Made by a program: the position numbers and the translations under genes. A model generated the notes under the pieces. It had not been told where the DNA came from. It saw nothing but the letters and a program-made list of their open reading frames with translations, and ran no database searches. A stretch of 64,000 nt of DNA from positions 8,551,215-8,615,214 of the forward strand of contig NZ_CP045178.1 of the NCBI RefSeq assembly GCF_009296025.1, in the 5' to 3' direction. The stretch comes from Streptomyces tsukubensis. GTDB taxonomy: Bacteria > Actinomycetota > Actinomycetes > Streptomycetales > Streptomycetaceae. Of this stretch, positions 62,857-64,000 are shown in pieces (the first letter of the stretch is position 1; every line of letters starts with the position of its first letter).

Positions 62857-64000
62857 AACGAGAGCTGCCTGCCCACGCTGATGCCGATGTCGGCCAGGAG
62901 TTGCTGCTGGCCAGGATGTAGGAGCGGCCATGCCTGGCGCTGGGCGGTGATCCATCGTGCGGCGCGTGGGGTGTCGGGGAGGGTGCGGGCGTGGTGGTAG
63001 GAGTACTGCCACCGCATCGGCCAAGGCGGGTTCCACCACGGGTCCAGGCTGGCCAGGACCCGGGCTTGAGGCGACGTGCCGCTCTTTTTGCGGGCGCGTT
63101 GGCGGTGTTCGGCCAGCCACCGCCCGATTGGGAACCCCTCGTGTTCCTCGCCAGCGTGTGGGGCGAGGTGTCCGTGCTGGGCTGCGTAGGAGCGGGCATG
63201 CGCGACGTCGGTGTCGAAGCGCGGTGTGGTGGTCAGCCGGCGGGAGTCACGGGGGCCGACTCGCGCCCGGGCGGCTTCGGGGGTGATGCCGATAGCGGCG
63301 AGGAGGTGCTGCTGGTCGGGGCGGAGGCTCTCGTAGAGGGTGCACTGTCGCTTGACCCAGATACCCAGGGCGTCTTTCCCGACGGGGAGACCGCCCACCG
63401 TGTCGGCTCCACGGCCGGCACGCATGCAGTCGCGGGCGCGGTAGTAGTTGCGCTGCCAGTGCAGGTCCCACGGCGGGTTCCACCATGGATCGATCGCGGC
63501 CAGTTGGTTGAGGTGCGGTGAGGAGGGCTCGCCTTGCCGGGCGCGCTGCTTGGCGCGGTTGCGCTGGCTGAACAGCCACATCCCGAGCGCGAAGCCGCTC
63601 TGCCGTGTATCGCGTGGAACGGCCAGGTGCCCGTGGACGTCGGCCCAGGCCCGGGCGTGCACCAGCGCGCTGTCGAACCGGACGCGTTGGTCGGGACGCT
63701 GTCCGACCCGCGGAACTCCCAGCGGCCTGTGCCGCGCGACCGCAGGAAGGCCTCCCACTGCTTCCGTACCTTCCGCATCACCTTGTGGGCCACCCGGGGC
63801 CCGCACGGGTGCAGCAGACGCACAGGCCGTGGCAGCCTGTGCTCCGGCGGTGGCCGTCTCCGGCTTCAGACCGAGCTTGTCGAGGAGATCGTGCTGGCCC
63901 GGCAGGAGCAGGTGGTAGCGGCGCGGCTGGATGCGCAGCCACTCCTGCGCCGGCTTGTCCATGAGCGCAAAGCCCGCACCCAACTCCCCGCCCCCACCCG
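62829..64000 (-). CDS. Helicase-associated (HA) repeat protein, 5' end outside window
   Basis: About 390 residues are visible and the frame is open to the window edge. It contains several HA-domain repeats of the kind found after the DEAD/DEAH core of large streptomycete helicases: FDSALVHARAWADVHGHLAV, GFALGMWLFSQRNRAKQRAR, LAAIDPWWNPPWDLHWQRNY, DALGIWVKRQCTLYESLRPD and FDTDVAHARSYAAQHGHLAP. It ends FQRGRSCSL. The stretch near 63690-63850 is less repeat-like, and another frame there looks partly plausible (RKVRKQWEAFLRSRGTG), so small indels may exist. The helicase core, if any, lies beyond the window. Confidence 0.75.
   Translation of the reverse strand, partial: GGGGELGAGFALMDKPAQEWLRIQPRRYHLLLPGQHDLLDKLGLKPETATAGAQAATACASAAPVRAPGGPQGDAEGTEAVGGLPAVARHRPLGVPRVGQRPDQRVRFDSALVHARAWADVHGHLAVPRDTRQSGFALGMWLFSQRNRAKQRARQGEPSSPHLNQLAAIDPWWNPPWDLHWQRNYYRARDCMRAGRGADTVGGLPVGKDALGIWVKRQCTLYESLRPDQQHLLAAIGITPEAARARVGPRDSRRLTTTPRFDTDVAHARSYAAQHGHLAPHAGEEHEGFPIGRWLAEHRQRARKKSGTSPQARVLASLDPWWNPPWPMRWQYSYHHARTLPDTPRAARWITAQRQAWPLLHPGQQQLLADIGISVGRQLSFQRGRSCSL

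Noticed and set aside
1..64000. tRNA, rRNA or riboswitch genes
   Set aside because: I saw no cloverleaf-like sequence with a conserved T-loop or recognised riboswitch core; a dedicated covariance search was not possible here.

Overview
The window is high-GC DNA with codon use, gene families and GTG/ATGA start-stop overlaps typical of Streptomyces or a close relative. Most of it is accessory chromosome: catabolic operons, two biosynthetic clusters, a plasmid-defence operon, a transposition module and degraded mobile DNA.

Left part (1-11.7 kb). A partial MmyB-like regulator diverges from an aldo/keto reductase. A four-gene leftward operon follows, encoding a three-subunit molybdenum hydroxylase of the PaoABC/YagTSR type (2Fe-2S, FAD plus 4Fe-4S, molybdopterin) and its XdhC-type maturation factor. 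A divergent TetR gene faces it, with two GGACA-N2-TGTCC sites between them. Next is a leftward L-carnitine-to-glycine-betaine operon: XRE-TetR fusion regulator, dehydrocarnitine cleavage enzyme (BKACE), carnitine dehydrogenase and betainyl-CoA thioesterase.

Polyketide cluster (11.9-28.5 kb). A leftward operon starts with an AT-ACP protein and a 2162-residue synthase ordered SDR/enoyl reductase - KS - cysteine-less KS-like - KR - DH. It continues with a KAS III-like protein lacking the usual triad, a cytochrome P450, a Neverland-like Rieske oxygenase and FkbK, FkbJ, FkbI and FkbH homologues. A convergent FkbG-like O-methyltransferase completes a methoxymalonyl-ACP extender pathway. I cannot name the product.

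Middle (28.5-37.3 kb). Gene-poor DNA with an integrase pseudogene, a SnoaL-like gene beside an AraC regulator, a membrane-anchored protein, several short repeats and remnants of an HTH gene and a UvrD-like helicase.

Defence and natural product genes (37.3-53.5 kb). A complete four-gene Wadjet (JetABCD) operon with a palindromic candidate operator is followed by a membrane protein split over two frames, a FUSC-type exporter, an IS30 remnant and an EF-hand protein. A compact cyclodipeptide cluster comes next (CDPS of the NYH type, P450, methyltransferase), then a small secreted protein.

Right end (53.8-64 kb). A Tn7/Tn5053-like module (TnsA-like, TniA/TnsB, TniB/TnsC with a frameshift, TniQ) runs leftward. 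Diverging from it is a tightly coupled three-gene operon: UvrD-like helicase, DarT-like (DUF4433) ADP-ribosyltransferase and DraG/ARH-type ADP-ribosylglycohydrolase. This looks like a toxin-antitoxin or defence system in which an ARH hydrolase replaces the DarG macrodomain antitoxin, and it is the best candidate here for an undescribed system. The window closes inside a helicase-associated (HA) repeat protein.
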